A DNA stretch of 64,000 bases, taken from contig CAZKFM010000003.1 in assembly GCA_964552195.1 (NCBI GenBank), positions 62,001 to 126,000 of the forward strand, read 5' to 3'. The first letter of the stretch is position 1. Each line of letters begins with the position of its first letter. The position numbers and the translations under genes were made by a program. Origin of the DNA: CAZKAP01 sp964552195. Lineage in GTDB: Bacteria > Bacteroidota > Bacteroidia > Flavobacteriales > Flavobacteriaceae. The notes beneath the pieces are model-generated. The model ran no database searches, had not been told where the DNA came from, and saw only the letters and a list, made by a program, of their open reading frames with translations. Below are positions 42,175 to 51,203 of the stretch, in pieces.

Positions 42175-43356
42175 ATGGATTACGTACTCACCGATTCGAA
42201 TTACCACAGGAGCTTTCTTCCGCTGACCTTTACCCGGGCAGCGGCAGATCTCTTCATGGGAATGCAGACCTTTCGTGAACGCTGGGAAAGAGCCCTGGGA
42301 AGCCCGTGCAGTATCGCTACTCAGGATTACCTGCAGCCTCTCTACGGGACTTTGGCGGTTACCGATCCCGTGGTGCTGAATCCCCTCTGTATCCCCAGTC
42401 CGGAAATTTTGGATAAGATCGGCGGACTGCAACTCGGACAAATACTCCGATCGGGGGACCTGTGGATTGCCTACAGGGCCGAAGTTACCACAGACGATGA
42501 TGACCTGGGGAGATTGGAAGTGGTCACCCTTGACCAGCCTCCTCTGTGCATTAGGTACCGCTGGGAGCTTTTTTCCATGAACGAAGCCGTCCTTCAATAC
42601 GATTTTAGAGAAATCACCCGGGGCAGGAAGTCGGCCGAACTAGGTTCGGGTAATCAGCTGGTTGGCGAAGGGGAGATTTTTCTCGAAGAGGGTGCAGAGG
42701 TAAATGCCAGCATACTGAATGCCAGCCGCGGGCCTATCTACGTGGGCAGAAATGCCCAAATCATGGAGGGATGCATCGTGCGCGGGGGCTTAGCCCTTAT
42801 GGATGGGGCTATTCTCAAATTGGGGGCAAAGATATACGGTCCCTGCAGCTTCGGGAGAAAGTGCAAGATCGGAGGAGAGGTGAATAACGCTGTGGTTTTT
42901 GATTACAGCAACAAGGGGCACGAGGGCTTCCTGGGAAATTCCATTTTGGGCAGCTGGTGCAATCTGGGAGCCGATACCAACACCTCCAACATGAAGAATA
43001 ACTACGCCCAGGTTCGTATTTGGGATTACGATAGCGGTACATTCGTTTCCACAGGCCTCCAGTTCTGTGGTTTGATCATGGGGGACCACAGCAAAAGTGG
43101 TATAGATACCATGTTTAATACAGGAACCGTAGTAGGGGTAAGTGCGAACATTTTTGGTTCTGGCTTTCCGAGAAATTTTATTCCGAGTTTCAGCTGGGGT
43201 GGTGCCGGAGGCTATCAGGAATACCGACCTATTAAGGCTTTCGAAACGGCTCGTGCCATGATGGCACGCAGGGATATGGAGTTGACGGACCAGGAGCGCG
43301 AGGTCCTCGAACATGTTTTTGTCAGGACCGGCGAATACAGGAACTATACGAGATGA
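42175..43356 (+). CDS. Bacteroidota-type GlmU (GlcNAc-1-P uridylyl/acetyltransferase)
   Basis: A 393-residue protein of the alternative bacterial GlmU family. The N-terminal half lacks the classical GlmU pyrophosphorylase glycine-rich loop and begins MDYVLTDSNYHRSFLPLTFT, typical of this lineage-specific form. The C-terminal half (about 165-370) is a left-handed parallel beta-helix with hexapeptide repeats (EGAEVNASILNASRGPIYVG, GAKIYGPCSFG). The family is thought to make UDP-GlcNAc for peptidoglycan and lipid A, but activity in this form is mostly inferred. The stop overlaps the mtaB start by four bases (ATGA), so the genes are coupled. Confidence 0.85.
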   Translation: MDYVLTDSNYHRSFLPLTFTRAAADLFMGMQTFRERWERALGSPCSIATQDYLQPLYGTLAVTDPVVLNPLCIPSPEILDKIGGLQLGQILRSGDLWIAYRAEVTTDDDDLGRLEVVTLDQPPLCIRYRWELFSMNEAVLQYDFREITRGRKSAELGSGNQLVGEGEIFLEEGAEVNASILNASRGPIYVGRNAQIMEGCIVRGGLALMDGAILKLGAKIYGPCSFGRKCKIGGEVNNAVVFDYSNKGHEGFLGNSILGSWCNLGADTNTSNMKNNYAQVRIWDYDSGTFVSTGLQFCGLIMGDHSKSGIDTMFNTGTVVGVSANIFGSGFPRNFIPSFSWGGAGGYQEYRPIKAFETARAMMARRDMELTDQEREVLEHVFVRTGEYRNYTR

Positions 43357-44750
43357 ATTTGACAGCGGCTTATTATACCCTGGGGTGCAAACTGAACTTC
43401 TCCGAGACATCCACCATAGCCCGGGATCTGGATTCAGGGGGTTTTCGTAAGGTGCCTTTTGCAGAGTCTGCGGCGCTCTATGTGATCAATACCTGTTCGG
43501 TTACCGAGAATGCAGACCGAAAGTTTAGAGACGTGGTTCGCCAGGCCCGCAAGCGAAATCCCGAGGCTCTGGTGGTGGCCATCGGCTGTTACGCGCAACT
43601 CAAGCCCGAAGAGGTCGGTGCAGTTGGGGGAGTGGACCTGGTTCTTGGGGCACAGGAAAAATTCAACCTGCCGGCGTATCTTAAGGAGTACTGGGATAGC
43701 GAAAAAGGATTTGCAGCCTACAAGAAAGGTCGTAACGAGCAGGCAGGAATACACGCCTGCCATATAGATGAAGTCGATACCTATGTGGGAAGCTACAGTC
43801 TGGGGGACCGTACCCGCGCCTTTCTCAAAGTACAGGATGGCTGCGACTATCCCTGTACTTACTGCACTATCCCGCTGGCACGCGGAATATCCCGCAGCGA
43901 TCGGTTGGACAATGTCCTGCACAATGCCCGGGAACTGGTGGGCAAGGGCATACGCGAAATTGTCCTTACCGGAGTGAATATCGGAGATTACGGTAAAGGC
44001 GAGCACGGCAACAAGAAGCACGAGCACACCTTCATGGAACTCATGGAGGCCCTGGACCGCGATTCCGGTGCGGAACGCCTTAGGATATCTTCCATAGAGC
44101 CCAATCTGCTCAAGAACGAACACATACAATGGGTGGCCCGCAGCACGCGCTTTGTTCCCCATTTTCATATCCCCCTGCAAAGCGGTTCCGATATCATACT
44201 GAAGAAGATGAAGCGGCGCTACCTGACCCATCTGTATCGAGATCGGATTGAGACCATAAAGAAATACATGCCCCAGGCGTGCATTGGGGTTGATGTAATT
44301 GTCGGTTTTCCGGGTGAAGGGAGGGAAGAGTTCGAACAGACCTATCGCTTTCTGCAGGAACTCCCTGTATCTTACCTGCATGTATTTACGTATTCTGAAC
44401 GAGATAATACAGAGGCTGCGCGCATGGATGGACAGGTACCGCTGGATGTGCGAAAGGAACGGAGCCGTATGCTGCGATCGCTTTCCGTGAAAAAGAAGCG
44501 GGCTTTTTACGAGAGCCAGCTCGGAACTCTGCAGGAGGTGCTGTTTGAGTCGGAGAACCGGTCGGGTTTCCTCGAGGGGTATACCAAAAATTACCTCAGA
44601 GTGAGAATACCGTATAACCCACACTGGGTTAACCGCACCCTGTCATTAACCATGGACCGGATTGACCAGCAAGGATTCGTCCGAAGTTCCGAGATACCTT
44701 CAGGTGGCACTATGGCCAGTCTTTCCGGCCTATTCGAGGAAGGGAATTAA
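43353..44750 (+). CDS. mtaB: tRNA threonylcarbamoyladenosine methylthiotransferase MtaB
   Basis: A 465-residue radical-SAM methylthiotransferase. The N-terminal domain binds one 4Fe-4S cluster through Cys12, Cys48 and Cys79 (LGCKLNFSETS, NTCSVTENADRK, GCYAQLKP). The radical SAM cluster uses Cys164, Cys168 and Cys171 in DGCDYPCTYCTIP. A C-terminal TRAM-like region binds RNA. The GCKLNFSE start and the short CDYPCTYC motif point to MtaB, which adds a methylthio group to t6A37 of tRNA, rather than MiaB or RimO. Start by four-base overlap with the preceding gene. The long minus-strand frame over it is a shadow. Confidence 0.92.
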   Translation: MNLTAAYYTLGCKLNFSETSTIARDLDSGGFRKVPFAESAALYVINTCSVTENADRKFRDVVRQARKRNPEALVVAIGCYAQLKPEEVGAVGGVDLVLGAQEKFNLPAYLKEYWDSEKGFAAYKKGRNEQAGIHACHIDEVDTYVGSYSLGDRTRAFLKVQDGCDYPCTYCTIPLARGISRSDRLDNVLHNARELVGKGIREIVLTGVNIGDYGKGEHGNKKHEHTFMELMEALDRDSGAERLRISSIEPNLLKNEHIQWVARSTRFVPHFHIPLQSGSDIILKKMKRRYLTHLYRDRIETIKKYMPQACIGVDVIVGFPGEGREEFEQTYRFLQELPVSYLHVFTYSERDNTEAARMDGQVPLDVRKERSRMLRSLSVKKKRAFYESQLGTLQEVLFESENRSGFLEGYTKNYLRVRIPYNPHWVNRTLSLTMDRIDQQGFVRSSEIPSGGTMASLSGLFEEGN

Positions 44751-44772
44751 ATGCCGCAATAGGCGCTGATCG

Positions 44773-45066
44773 CTAGATGCGGATACCCACGGGAAGAAGC
44801 TCCTTGTACTGACGGTTTTTTCGCAGGAAGCTTGCAATATGAGGGCTGGTAGGAACCACTCTCAGGTTTTTCTCCTGAATGATATTCAGCACGGCCTTGA
44901 TAAAGTCTTCCCGGAAACCATCCTGATTAATTTCCTCGGGAATCACGAGTTTGGTGAGGAAAATTTTTCGTTCCTGGGAGGAATACTCAATTTTCGCTAG
45001 GTGCCCCTGGACTTTAGCTTCAAATTGGCGCAAGAAAGCATTGTCCTTGATTTCAATCTGACTCAT
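44773..45066 (-). CDS. Small GNAT-like protein (YjdJ-type)
   Basis: A 97-residue protein resembling the small YjdJ-type GNAT acetyltransferases: beta strands with KLVIPEEINQDGFREDFIKA, a helix, and the typical ending LRVVPTSPHIASFLRKNRQY. In the family this last segment reads KVVPxCPFVxxYIxxHPEY; here the Cys is replaced by Ser (TSP), so catalytic competence is uncertain. No partner is suggested by position: it faces the alpha/beta hydrolase gene with a 119-base divergent space. The assignment is by motif and length only. Confidence 0.7.
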   Translation of the reverse strand: MSQIEIKDNAFLRQFEAKVQGHLAKIEYSSQERKIFLTKLVIPEEINQDGFREDFIKAVLNIIQEKNLRVVPTSPHIASFLRKNRQYKELLPVGIRI

Positions 45067-45185
45067 ATAGTGTTAGTTTAATTGGTTCCTTTACCCCTGA
45101 ATACTGCTTTTACAGTATTGATTCGCGCTGTGGTAGTTAGCACTCAAAGATGGGATCAAAATTAGTAAAAAAAGCCTAAGAACCT

Positions 45186-45887
45186 ATGGCTATCGACAAA
45201 CAAGGCAATAATCACGTTCAGCGGTTGAAGGTCTGTCTCATACCGGGATTAGCCGCCAAGTCTTCCATTTTTGAACATTTAAAGCTCGAATCGGGCCATT
45301 GGGAGCTGCATTGCCTGGATTGGACGGAGCCCTCCAAGGATGAAGACCTGTCTGCATACACGCGCCGTCTGCTATCGGGTCGTGACCTGTCTTCCTGCGT
45401 TCTTGTGGCGGTATCACTGGGCGTGCTCCTCGCTTTCGAAATTGCCAGGCAGTTCAGGGTGGAAAAGATCATTCTGATTTCCACGGTAAAGACCGCTGGG
45501 GAAATACCTTTGCGATTTCGGCTGTTGCGGTATCCTTGGCTGCTGAATTCAATACCTTTTCAATGGGCGGGCAGGCGCTCGTATTGGAGAGTATTGTATA
45601 ACTTGGGGTTGTTTAGGGCCCGAATCAGGCGTTATGACCGATATATGGGGCTTGTCAGCCCCAATTATTTGCGCTGGATACTGGAGCGCTTTACTTTGGA
45701 AGATTGGGGACTGCCGGAAGATACGGAGGTAGTGCACATACACGGTAGCAGGGATACGGTTTTTCCCATATACCGTATCGACGAGTGCATACCCGTGGAG
45801 GGAGGCTCCCATGCCATGATCCTGGAGCAACCGGATCGCATAAGGAAACTGTTGCTGAGTTATGTGACAGCTCCAAATAAAAGTTGA
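45186..45887 (+). CDS. Alpha/beta hydrolase family protein
   Basis: A 233-residue cytoplasmic alpha/beta hydrolase. The nucleophile elbow is VAVSLGVLLA (Ser near 80; the first Gly of GxSxG is replaced by Ala), an oxyanion-region motif is CLIPGLAAKSS near 17-27, and the end holds HIHGSRDTVFP (candidate Asp) and GGSHAMILEQP (candidate His). All three triad residues are thus present. The substrate is unknown. It is followed after three bases by the lytic transglycosylase gene, so the pair is probably one transcript; a role in envelope metabolism is a guess based on that. Confidence 0.82.
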   Translation: MAIDKQGNNHVQRLKVCLIPGLAAKSSIFEHLKLESGHWELHCLDWTEPSKDEDLSAYTRRLLSGRDLSSCVLVAVSLGVLLAFEIARQFRVEKIILISTVKTAGEIPLRFRLLRYPWLLNSIPFQWAGRRSYWRVLYNLGLFRARIRRYDRYMGLVSPNYLRWILERFTLEDWGLPEDTEVVHIHGSRDTVFPIYRIDECIPVEGGSHAMILEQPDRIRKLLLSYVTAPNKS

Positions 45888-45890
45888 CGT

Positions 45891-46901
45891 ATGAAGTACA
45901 TGGATTTTTTTAGGAAAGGAAAAGGAGTATCGGTCATAGCAATTGCCGCGGCATTGGTGCTGAGCCTGGCATGGGCGGGTACAGCCATTAAGGCACAGAT
46001 GGCAGAGGTGCCTGGGCAGGAGCCTGTAGTCGAAATGGAGGCATCGCCCCGTTTTGTATCCGAAACGTACCGAATCACGGCGGTTCGCAAACCTGAAAAC
46101 TTAAATTTTGCCGGTGAACCCGTACCCGTCGAAGATCCGGATGTGCTCGAAAAGGTCGACCGTGAGTTCCTGGTCAACACCTACTGGCAGAGCAATGCTT
46201 TACTGCTGATTAAAAGAGCCCGTCTCTACTTCCCCATTATCGAGCCCATACTGGCCAGGAATGGCATCCCCGACGACTTTAAGTATCTGGCAGTAGCCGA
46301 GAGCGGCCTCGATAATCTCGCGGCATCCCCGGCCGGCGCAAGAGGGAGCTGGCAATTACTGAAGGGAACGGCCCGAGAATACGGACTGGAGGTAAACGAC
46401 TACGTAGACGAGCGCTACCACCTGGAAAAAGCAACACAGGCCGCCTGTGAATATCTCAAGAAGTGGAAGGAGGATTTTGGTACCTGGACACTGGCCGCCG
46501 CAGCATATAATGCCGGTCCGAGCGGAGTCCGAAAGTACATGGATATACAGGGTGCCGAGAGCTATTACGACTTGTTACTCGGAGAAGAGACCGGGCGCTA
46601 TGTCTTTCGTATCCTGGCCATTAAGGAGATCTTGTCGAATTACAGGGACTATGGTTTCGATATTCCGGAGTCCGAGTGGTACACCTCCGTGCCCACTTAC
46701 GAGGTCAAGGTGGATAGTACGGTGAACAGTTTCGCTGGATTCGCTCGCGAATTCGGGCTCAGTTACAAAGTCCTTAAGCGCTATAATCAATGGCTACGGG
46801 AGCCCGAGCTGAAGAATCCCGAAGGAAAGACCTATTACATCAGAATTCCCAGGGACGGGTATCACCGGATGCCGGTATCACTGAAGTCTTCAGAAGAGTA
46901 G
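45891..46901 (+). CDS. Lytic transglycosylase (SLT domain)
   Basis: A 336-residue envelope enzyme with an N-terminal membrane segment or signal peptide (about 13-33). The SLT domain (about 105-230) carries catalytic Glu137 in AVAESGLDNLAASPAGARG, then GSWQLLKGTAREYGL and AAAAYNAGPSGV, the three classical motifs of family 1 lytic transglycosylases. A C-terminal segment (LSYKVLKRYNQWLREPEL, then GKTYYIRIP) looks like a LysM peptidoglycan-binding motif. It would cleave the glycan strand forming 1,6-anhydromuramic ends. The arrangement matches MltD-like enzymes in Bacteroidota. It converges on the TPR gene with four bases between the stops. Confidence 0.9.
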   Translation: MKYMDFFRKGKGVSVIAIAAALVLSLAWAGTAIKAQMAEVPGQEPVVEMEASPRFVSETYRITAVRKPENLNFAGEPVPVEDPDVLEKVDREFLVNTYWQSNALLLIKRARLYFPIIEPILARNGIPDDFKYLAVAESGLDNLAASPAGARGSWQLLKGTAREYGLEVNDYVDERYHLEKATQAACEYLKKWKEDFGTWTLAAAAYNAGPSGVRKYMDIQGAESYYDLLLGEETGRYVFRILAIKEILSNYRDYGFDIPESEWYTSVPTYEVKVDSTVNSFAGFAREFGLSYKVLKRYNQWLREPELKNPEGKTYYIRIPRDGYHRMPVSLKSSEE

Positions 46902-46905
46902 GGAT

Positions 46906-47421
46906 TCAGATTTTTTTGAGTTGCTGCTGCAGCAGCTTGATCTGGTCTCCCAGCATATTATTCTTGTCCAGTTTCTTGGCTTCCTGCAGATATTGGGTGG
47001 CCTCCCGTTTGCGTCTTTTCTGCATGGATATGCCTGCCAGGCTCAGTTTGGCCATGGCCTCGTCATAACTCATGTTGAGTCCGAATTTGAGGGCGGTCTT
47101 AAAGTATTTTTCGGCCTGGGTCAGATTTTTCTGCGAGTAGATGATGCCGTGCAAATAGTTGTAATAACCCTGTTGCTTGCGCACCAGTGCCGTCTGGGGG
47201 TTTTTGATGCGATTTAGCCATTTCAGGGTTCCTTCCATATCTTGCTTGCGCATCCTGAGGAATGCCAGCAGAATTATTTCATTCCGGAAATACAGGAATA
47301 CTGGGATGGTGGCGAGCAGGCACAGGAAAATTCCGTTACCCGTGAGGCCTTCGACGAATTGATAAACGGCCCAGGCCAGCAATAAACCTGCCAATACCAG
47401 CTTGATGTTCTTATTAAACAT
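46906..47421 (-). CDS. Membrane protein with TPR-like repeats
   Basis: A 171-residue protein with two N-terminal membrane helices (about 7-23 and 30-48) followed by a helical soluble part. The run YYNYLHGIIYSQKNLTQAEK, then YFKTALKFGLNM and QYLQEAKKLDKNNML, looks like tetratricopeptide repeats. Such proteins usually scaffold complexes at the membrane. No enzymatic signature is seen. The gene faces the unexplained interval before rpmH, and its promoter was not recognised. Function unknown. Confidence 0.7.
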   Translation of the reverse strand: MFNKNIKLVLAGLLLAWAVYQFVEGLTGNGIFLCLLATIPVFLYFRNEIILLAFLRMRKQDMEGTLKWLNRIKNPQTALVRKQQGYYNYLHGIIYSQKNLTQAEKYFKTALKFGLNMSYDEAMAKLSLAGISMQKRRKREATQYLQEAKKLDKNNMLGDQIKLLQQQLKKI

Positions 47422-48004
47422 GAATGCGTTGTCTTTGCAATTAACTACTTCATACTACTTCTTCCCTCTGAGGGGCGACGGCCCGGGGCTTGAATACCTT
47501 CGAAACCCGGGGGCAGTTCCTTTAGTCTGCCAAATACCTGTCCTACGGCTTCATGCCCGTACGACTAAGCGGGGAATTGTTCAGGAGGACTACCCCACAA
47601 CCATGAATACTCCGGAACCGACAGCCAAGGCAACTGGAGTAACACCCAAAACGTGGCAGATGCAAAAGTAACGACATAGCTTGGAATCTTCCAGTCTTTA
47701 TCCGATCGGATTTTTACTTCGGGATGGTCAGGCTTTCCTTCGCATAGATGGCATATGACCTAAAGTCCGAACTTGCAAGACCTTAGTCCCGGTGAGAGCA
47801 AGCCCGAGTCCCTTAAAGTGCATAATCAGTGCAGCGTTTCGAAATGACCTAAGCGGGGACATCTCGGCAAGGGAAATAAAAAGACAGAACTTGAAATACT
47901 TATAGCGGAAAATTTGTGCTACGCTCCAACTCTTACTATATTTGCGCCCAGAATTTTCTGAGGCAGGCAGGTTTACCTCCCCTTACCCATTAATACAAAC
48001 AGAA
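47422..48004. other. 583-base interval without a recognised gene; possible structured RNA
   Basis: No frame here looks like a genuine protein; the plus-strand frame at 47402-47671 overlaps the TPR start region and has no start signal. The interval holds many short inverted repeats: CCCGGG (47482-47487 with 47506-47511), GGCAG/CTGCC (47512-47516, 47527-47531), ACTCC/GGAGT (47609-47613, 47636-47640) with a nested GCC-AA-GGC, a palindrome ATCCGATCGGAT followed by TTTTTA (47700-47716), and TGCA/TGCA (47819-47833). The last part, 47913-47944, is the rpmH promoter. I could not match it to tmRNA, RNase P RNA, SRP RNA or a riboswitch. It may be an uncharacterised RNA gene on either strand. Confidence 0.4.
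47913..47944 (+). promoter_or_regulatory. Flavobacterial-type promoter of rpmH
   Basis: TTTG (47913-47916), exactly 20 bases, then TATATTTG (47937-47944): both elements match the flavobacterial consensus perfectly. The start codon of rpmH lies 61 bases downstream, leaving a leader of about 50 bases. Confidence 0.75.
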
Positions 48005-48163
48005 ATGAAGAGAACCTATCAACCTTCCAAAAGGAAGAGAAGAAATAAACACGGTTTCCGCGAGAGAATGGCGTCGGCTAATGGCCGTAAGGTGCTGGCC
48101 AGTAGGAGGGCTAAGGGTAGAAAGAAGCTCAGTGTATCCAGTGAGCCAAGGCACAAGAAATAG
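48005..48163 (+). CDS. rpmH: 50S ribosomal protein L34
   Basis: A 52-residue ribosomal protein, MKRTYQPSKRKRRNKHGFRE followed by RMASANGRKVLASRRAKGRK, universal for L34 and very rich in Arg and Lys. The ATG at 48005 gives the exact family start; the longer frame from 47942 has extra codons reaching back into the promoter. It has a clear promoter upstream and a terminator downstream. The rnpA gene that follows rpmH in many bacteria is absent; carB comes next. Confidence 0.97.
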   Translation: MKRTYQPSKRKRRNKHGFRERMASANGRKVLASRRAKGRKKLSVSSEPRHKK

Positions 48164-48183
48164 TGTATTGTTGAAAAGTATTG

Positions 48184-48218
48184 AAAGGTGTTGCTTTAAC
48201 GGTAACACCTTTTTTTTG
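48184..48218 (+). terminator. Intrinsic terminator after rpmH
   Basis: AAAGGTGTT pairs with AACACCTTT around an 11-base loop and runs into eight T residues. Starts 20 bases after the rpmH stop. Confidence 0.9.
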
Positions 48219-48278
48219 ACCTTCCCCCACCATTTGAACCTATTTTACGACCGACCACACTTGCTTAACGAGTAGATT

Positions 48279-51131
48279 ATGCCCAAAAGAAAGGACCTCA
48301 AGTGTATTTTTATTATCGGCTCGGGCCCCATTGTTATCGGGCAGGCCTGTGAATTTGATTACTCCGGCTCCCAGGCCCTGCGTTCCCTTCGCGAAGATGG
48401 AATAAAGACAGTACTGATCAACAGCAATCCTGCAACGATCATGACCGACCCTTCCATGGCGGACCACGTTTACCTGAAGCCACTGAATACAGCATCTATC
48501 ATCGCGATATTGAAGGAGCACCCTGAAATCGATGCGGTGCTTCCGACCATGGGCGGACAAACCGCACTGAACCTCTGCATTGAAGCCGACGAAAAGGGGA
48601 TCTGGTCCGACTTCGGCATCGAGATCATCGGAGTGGATATCGACGCCATTCAGATCACTGAGAACCGGGAAAAGTTCCGGGATCTGATGCTCGACATCGG
48701 TATTCCCATGCCTCCTCAGGAACCGGCTACTTCGTTTCTGAAGGGGAAGGAAATAGCGCAGCAATTCGGTTTCCCTTTGGTGATCCGCTCTTCTTTTACC
48801 CTGGGCGGGGCCGGAGCGTCCATCGTTTACGATTCCAAGGACTTTGACAAACTACTCAGCGCCGGCCTCGAGATCTCACCGATTCACGAGGTGATGATCG
48901 ATAAGGCCCTCATGGGCTGGAAGGAATACGAATTGGAGTTGCTCCGGGATAAGAACGACAATGTCGTGATTATTTGTACCATCGAAAACATGGATCCCAT
49001 GGGCATACATACCGGGGACTCCATTACCGTGGCACCCGCCATGACCCTTTCGGACAAGACTTTTCAACGCATGAGGGACATGGCCATCCACATGATGCGG
49101 AGCATTGGAGATTTCGCGGGTGGGTGTAACGTTCAGTTCGCGGTGAGCCCGGATGAGAAGGAAGATATACTTGCCATTGAGATCAATCCCCGGGTATCGC
49201 GTTCTTCGGCTCTTGCGTCTAAGGCTACGGGTTACCCTATAGCCAAGGTAGCGGCCAAGCTGGCTATAGGCTATAATCTGGACGAATTGCAAAACCAGAT
49301 TACGGGTACGACCTCGGCTCTTTTTGAGCCCACGCTGGATTATGTAATCGTAAAGATTCCCCGCTGGAATTTCGATAAGTTCGAAGGCTCGGACCGCACT
49401 CTGGGACTACAGATGAAGGCAGTGGGAGAGGTGATGGGCATAGGCCGTTCATTTCAGGAAGCCCTGCACAAGGCAACACAATCCCTGGAGATCAAACGAA
49501 ATGGTCTGGGGGCAGACGGTAAAGGATACACGAATTACGATCAAATACTCGATAAGCTCACTCATGCCAGTTGGGATCGGGTTTTTGTGATCTACGACGC
49601 CATACAACTGGGCATACCCCTGAAGCGAATCCACGACATTACCAAAATCGATATGTGGTTCCTGAAGCAATACGAGGAACTGCACCGGCTCGAAATGGAG
49701 ATCAGTACGTATAAGGTTCAGACTCTTCCGAGGCACCTGTTGCTCGAGGCTAAGCAGAAAGGTTTCGCCGATCGTCAGATTGCGCATATGCTGGGATGCT
49801 GGGAGAGTGAGGTGTATAAGAAGCGACAGGAGTTAAGCGTGAAGCGGGTATATAAGTTGGTCGATACCTGTGCGGCGGAGTTTCCAGCCCAGACGCCCTA
49901 TTACTATTCGACCTTCGAGGCTGAGATCCAGGATGCCCGGGGGAAGCGGTTTATAGCCAACGACAGTGTGGTTACCGATCGCCCCAAGATATTGGTACTG
50001 GGTTCGGGGCCCAACCGAATCGGACAGGGGATCGAATTCGACTACTGCTGCGTTCACGGGGTACTGGCCGCTGCGGAATGCGGGTACGAAACCATAATGA
50101 TCAACTGCAATCCCGAGACCGTTTCCACGGATTTCGACACAGCGGATAAGCTCTATTTCGAGCCCGTTTTCTGGGAGCACATTTACGATATCATTCAGCA
50201 TGAGAAACCCGAGGGAGTAATCGTTCAGCTGGGCGGACAAACAGCCTTGAAACTGGCCGAGAAGCTGGACCGTTATGGCATTAAGATACTGGGGACCACC
50301 TTTGCGTCTCTGGACCTGGCCGAAGATCGGGGCAGCTTTTCTAACCTCCTGAAAGAGAATAATATTCCTTACCCCCGTTTCGGAGTGGCCGAGACGGCGG
50401 ATCAGGCCCTGGCGTTAGCCGATGAACTCAACTTCCCTCTGCTCGTTCGCCCCTCCTATGTGCTTGGTGGTCAGGGAATGAAGATCGTGATCAATAAGGA
50501 AGACCTGGAGGCCCATGTGGTCGATCTGCTTCGCAAGATACCCAACAATAAGCTCCTGCTCGATCATTATCTGGATGGGGCCATTGAGGCCGAGGCCGAC
50601 GCAATCTGCGATGGAGAGAATATATATATCATCGGGATCATGGAGCATATTGAGCCCTGCGGCATACATTCGGGAGATTCCAATGCGACCCTTCCCCCGT
50701 TTAACCTGGGTGAATTCGTCATTCAGCAGATTAAGGACCATACCCATACCATTGCACTGGCCCTGAAGACTGTCGGACTTATTAACATTCAGTTTGCGAT
50801 TAAGGACGATACAGTGTACATCATCGAAGCCAATCCGAGGGCGTCTCGTACGGTGCCTTTCATTTCCAAGGCCTACGGTGAACCTTACGTGAATTATGCG
50901 ACCAAGATCATGCTGGGTAAAAACAAGCTCTCGGACTTTGTTTTCAATCCAACACTGGAGGGTTATGCCATCAAACAGCCCGTGTTTTCCTTTAGCAAGT
51001 TCCCCAACGTTAACAAGAATCTCGGGCCTGAAATGAAAAGCACCGGAGAGAGTATACTCTTTATCAAGGATCTGAGGGAAGACGCATTCTACGAGCTATA
51101 TTCACGTCGCAAGATGTACCTTAGTAAGTAA
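48279..51131 (+). CDS. carB: Carbamoyl-phosphate synthase large chain, short form
   Basis: A 950-residue ATP-grasp enzyme that makes carbamoyl phosphate from bicarbonate, ammonia and two ATP for arginine and pyrimidine synthesis. The duplicated halves are clear: GSGPIVIGQACEFDYSGSQA near 14 and GSGPNRIGQGIEFDYCCVHG near 575, with two ATP-grasp domains (VIRSSFTLGGAGAS, LVRPSYVLGGQGMK). It ends at DLREDAFYELYSRRKMYLSK. The roughly 120-residue C-terminal MGS-like domain that binds the allosteric effectors UMP and ornithine in Escherichia coli CarB (1073 residues) is absent, so regulation must differ. carA is not in the window. Confidence 0.96.
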   Translation: MPKRKDLKCIFIIGSGPIVIGQACEFDYSGSQALRSLREDGIKTVLINSNPATIMTDPSMADHVYLKPLNTASIIAILKEHPEIDAVLPTMGGQTALNLCIEADEKGIWSDFGIEIIGVDIDAIQITENREKFRDLMLDIGIPMPPQEPATSFLKGKEIAQQFGFPLVIRSSFTLGGAGASIVYDSKDFDKLLSAGLEISPIHEVMIDKALMGWKEYELELLRDKNDNVVIICTIENMDPMGIHTGDSITVAPAMTLSDKTFQRMRDMAIHMMRSIGDFAGGCNVQFAVSPDEKEDILAIEINPRVSRSSALASKATGYPIAKVAAKLAIGYNLDELQNQITGTTSALFEPTLDYVIVKIPRWNFDKFEGSDRTLGLQMKAVGEVMGIGRSFQEALHKATQSLEIKRNGLGADGKGYTNYDQILDKLTHASWDRVFVIYDAIQLGIPLKRIHDITKIDMWFLKQYEELHRLEMEISTYKVQTLPRHLLLEAKQKGFADRQIAHMLGCWESEVYKKRQELSVKRVYKLVDTCAAEFPAQTPYYYSTFEAEIQDARGKRFIANDSVVTDRPKILVLGSGPNRIGQGIEFDYCCVHGVLAAAECGYETIMINCNPETVSTDFDTADKLYFEPVFWEHIYDIIQHEKPEGVIVQLGGQTALKLAEKLDRYGIKILGTTFASLDLAEDRGSFSNLLKENNIPYPRFGVAETADQALALADELNFPLLVRPSYVLGGQGMKIVINKEDLEAHVVDLLRKIPNNKLLLDHYLDGAIEAEADAICDGENIYIIGIMEHIEPCGIHSGDSNATLPPFNLGEFVIQQIKDHTHTIALALKTVGLINIQFAIKDDTVYIIEANPRASRTVPFISKAYGEPYVNYATKIMLGKNKLSDFVFNPTLEGYAIKQPVFSFSKFPNVNKNLGPEMKSTGESILFIKDLREDAFYELYSRRKMYLSK

Positions 51132-51203
51132 ATTGCCGCGTATATTCGGATTTGAATTCGCGCTGCTCTACTAAATTGAAGTCAATCTTCTAATGGGTGT
51201 CTT

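Noticed and set aside
43434..44624. 396-codon minus-strand frame opposite mtaB
   Set aside because: The plus strand encodes a complete MtaB with all six iron-sulfur cysteines; the antisense frame has no recognisable family.
47466..47910. tmRNA, RNase P RNA, SRP RNA or 6S RNA in the interval before rpmH
   Set aside because: No tmRNA tag frame or TpsiC-like end, no GAGGAAAGTCC of RNase P, no SRP apical loop sequence. A short stretch near 47883 (GACAGAACTTG) recalls a conserved RNase P segment, but nothing else fits.
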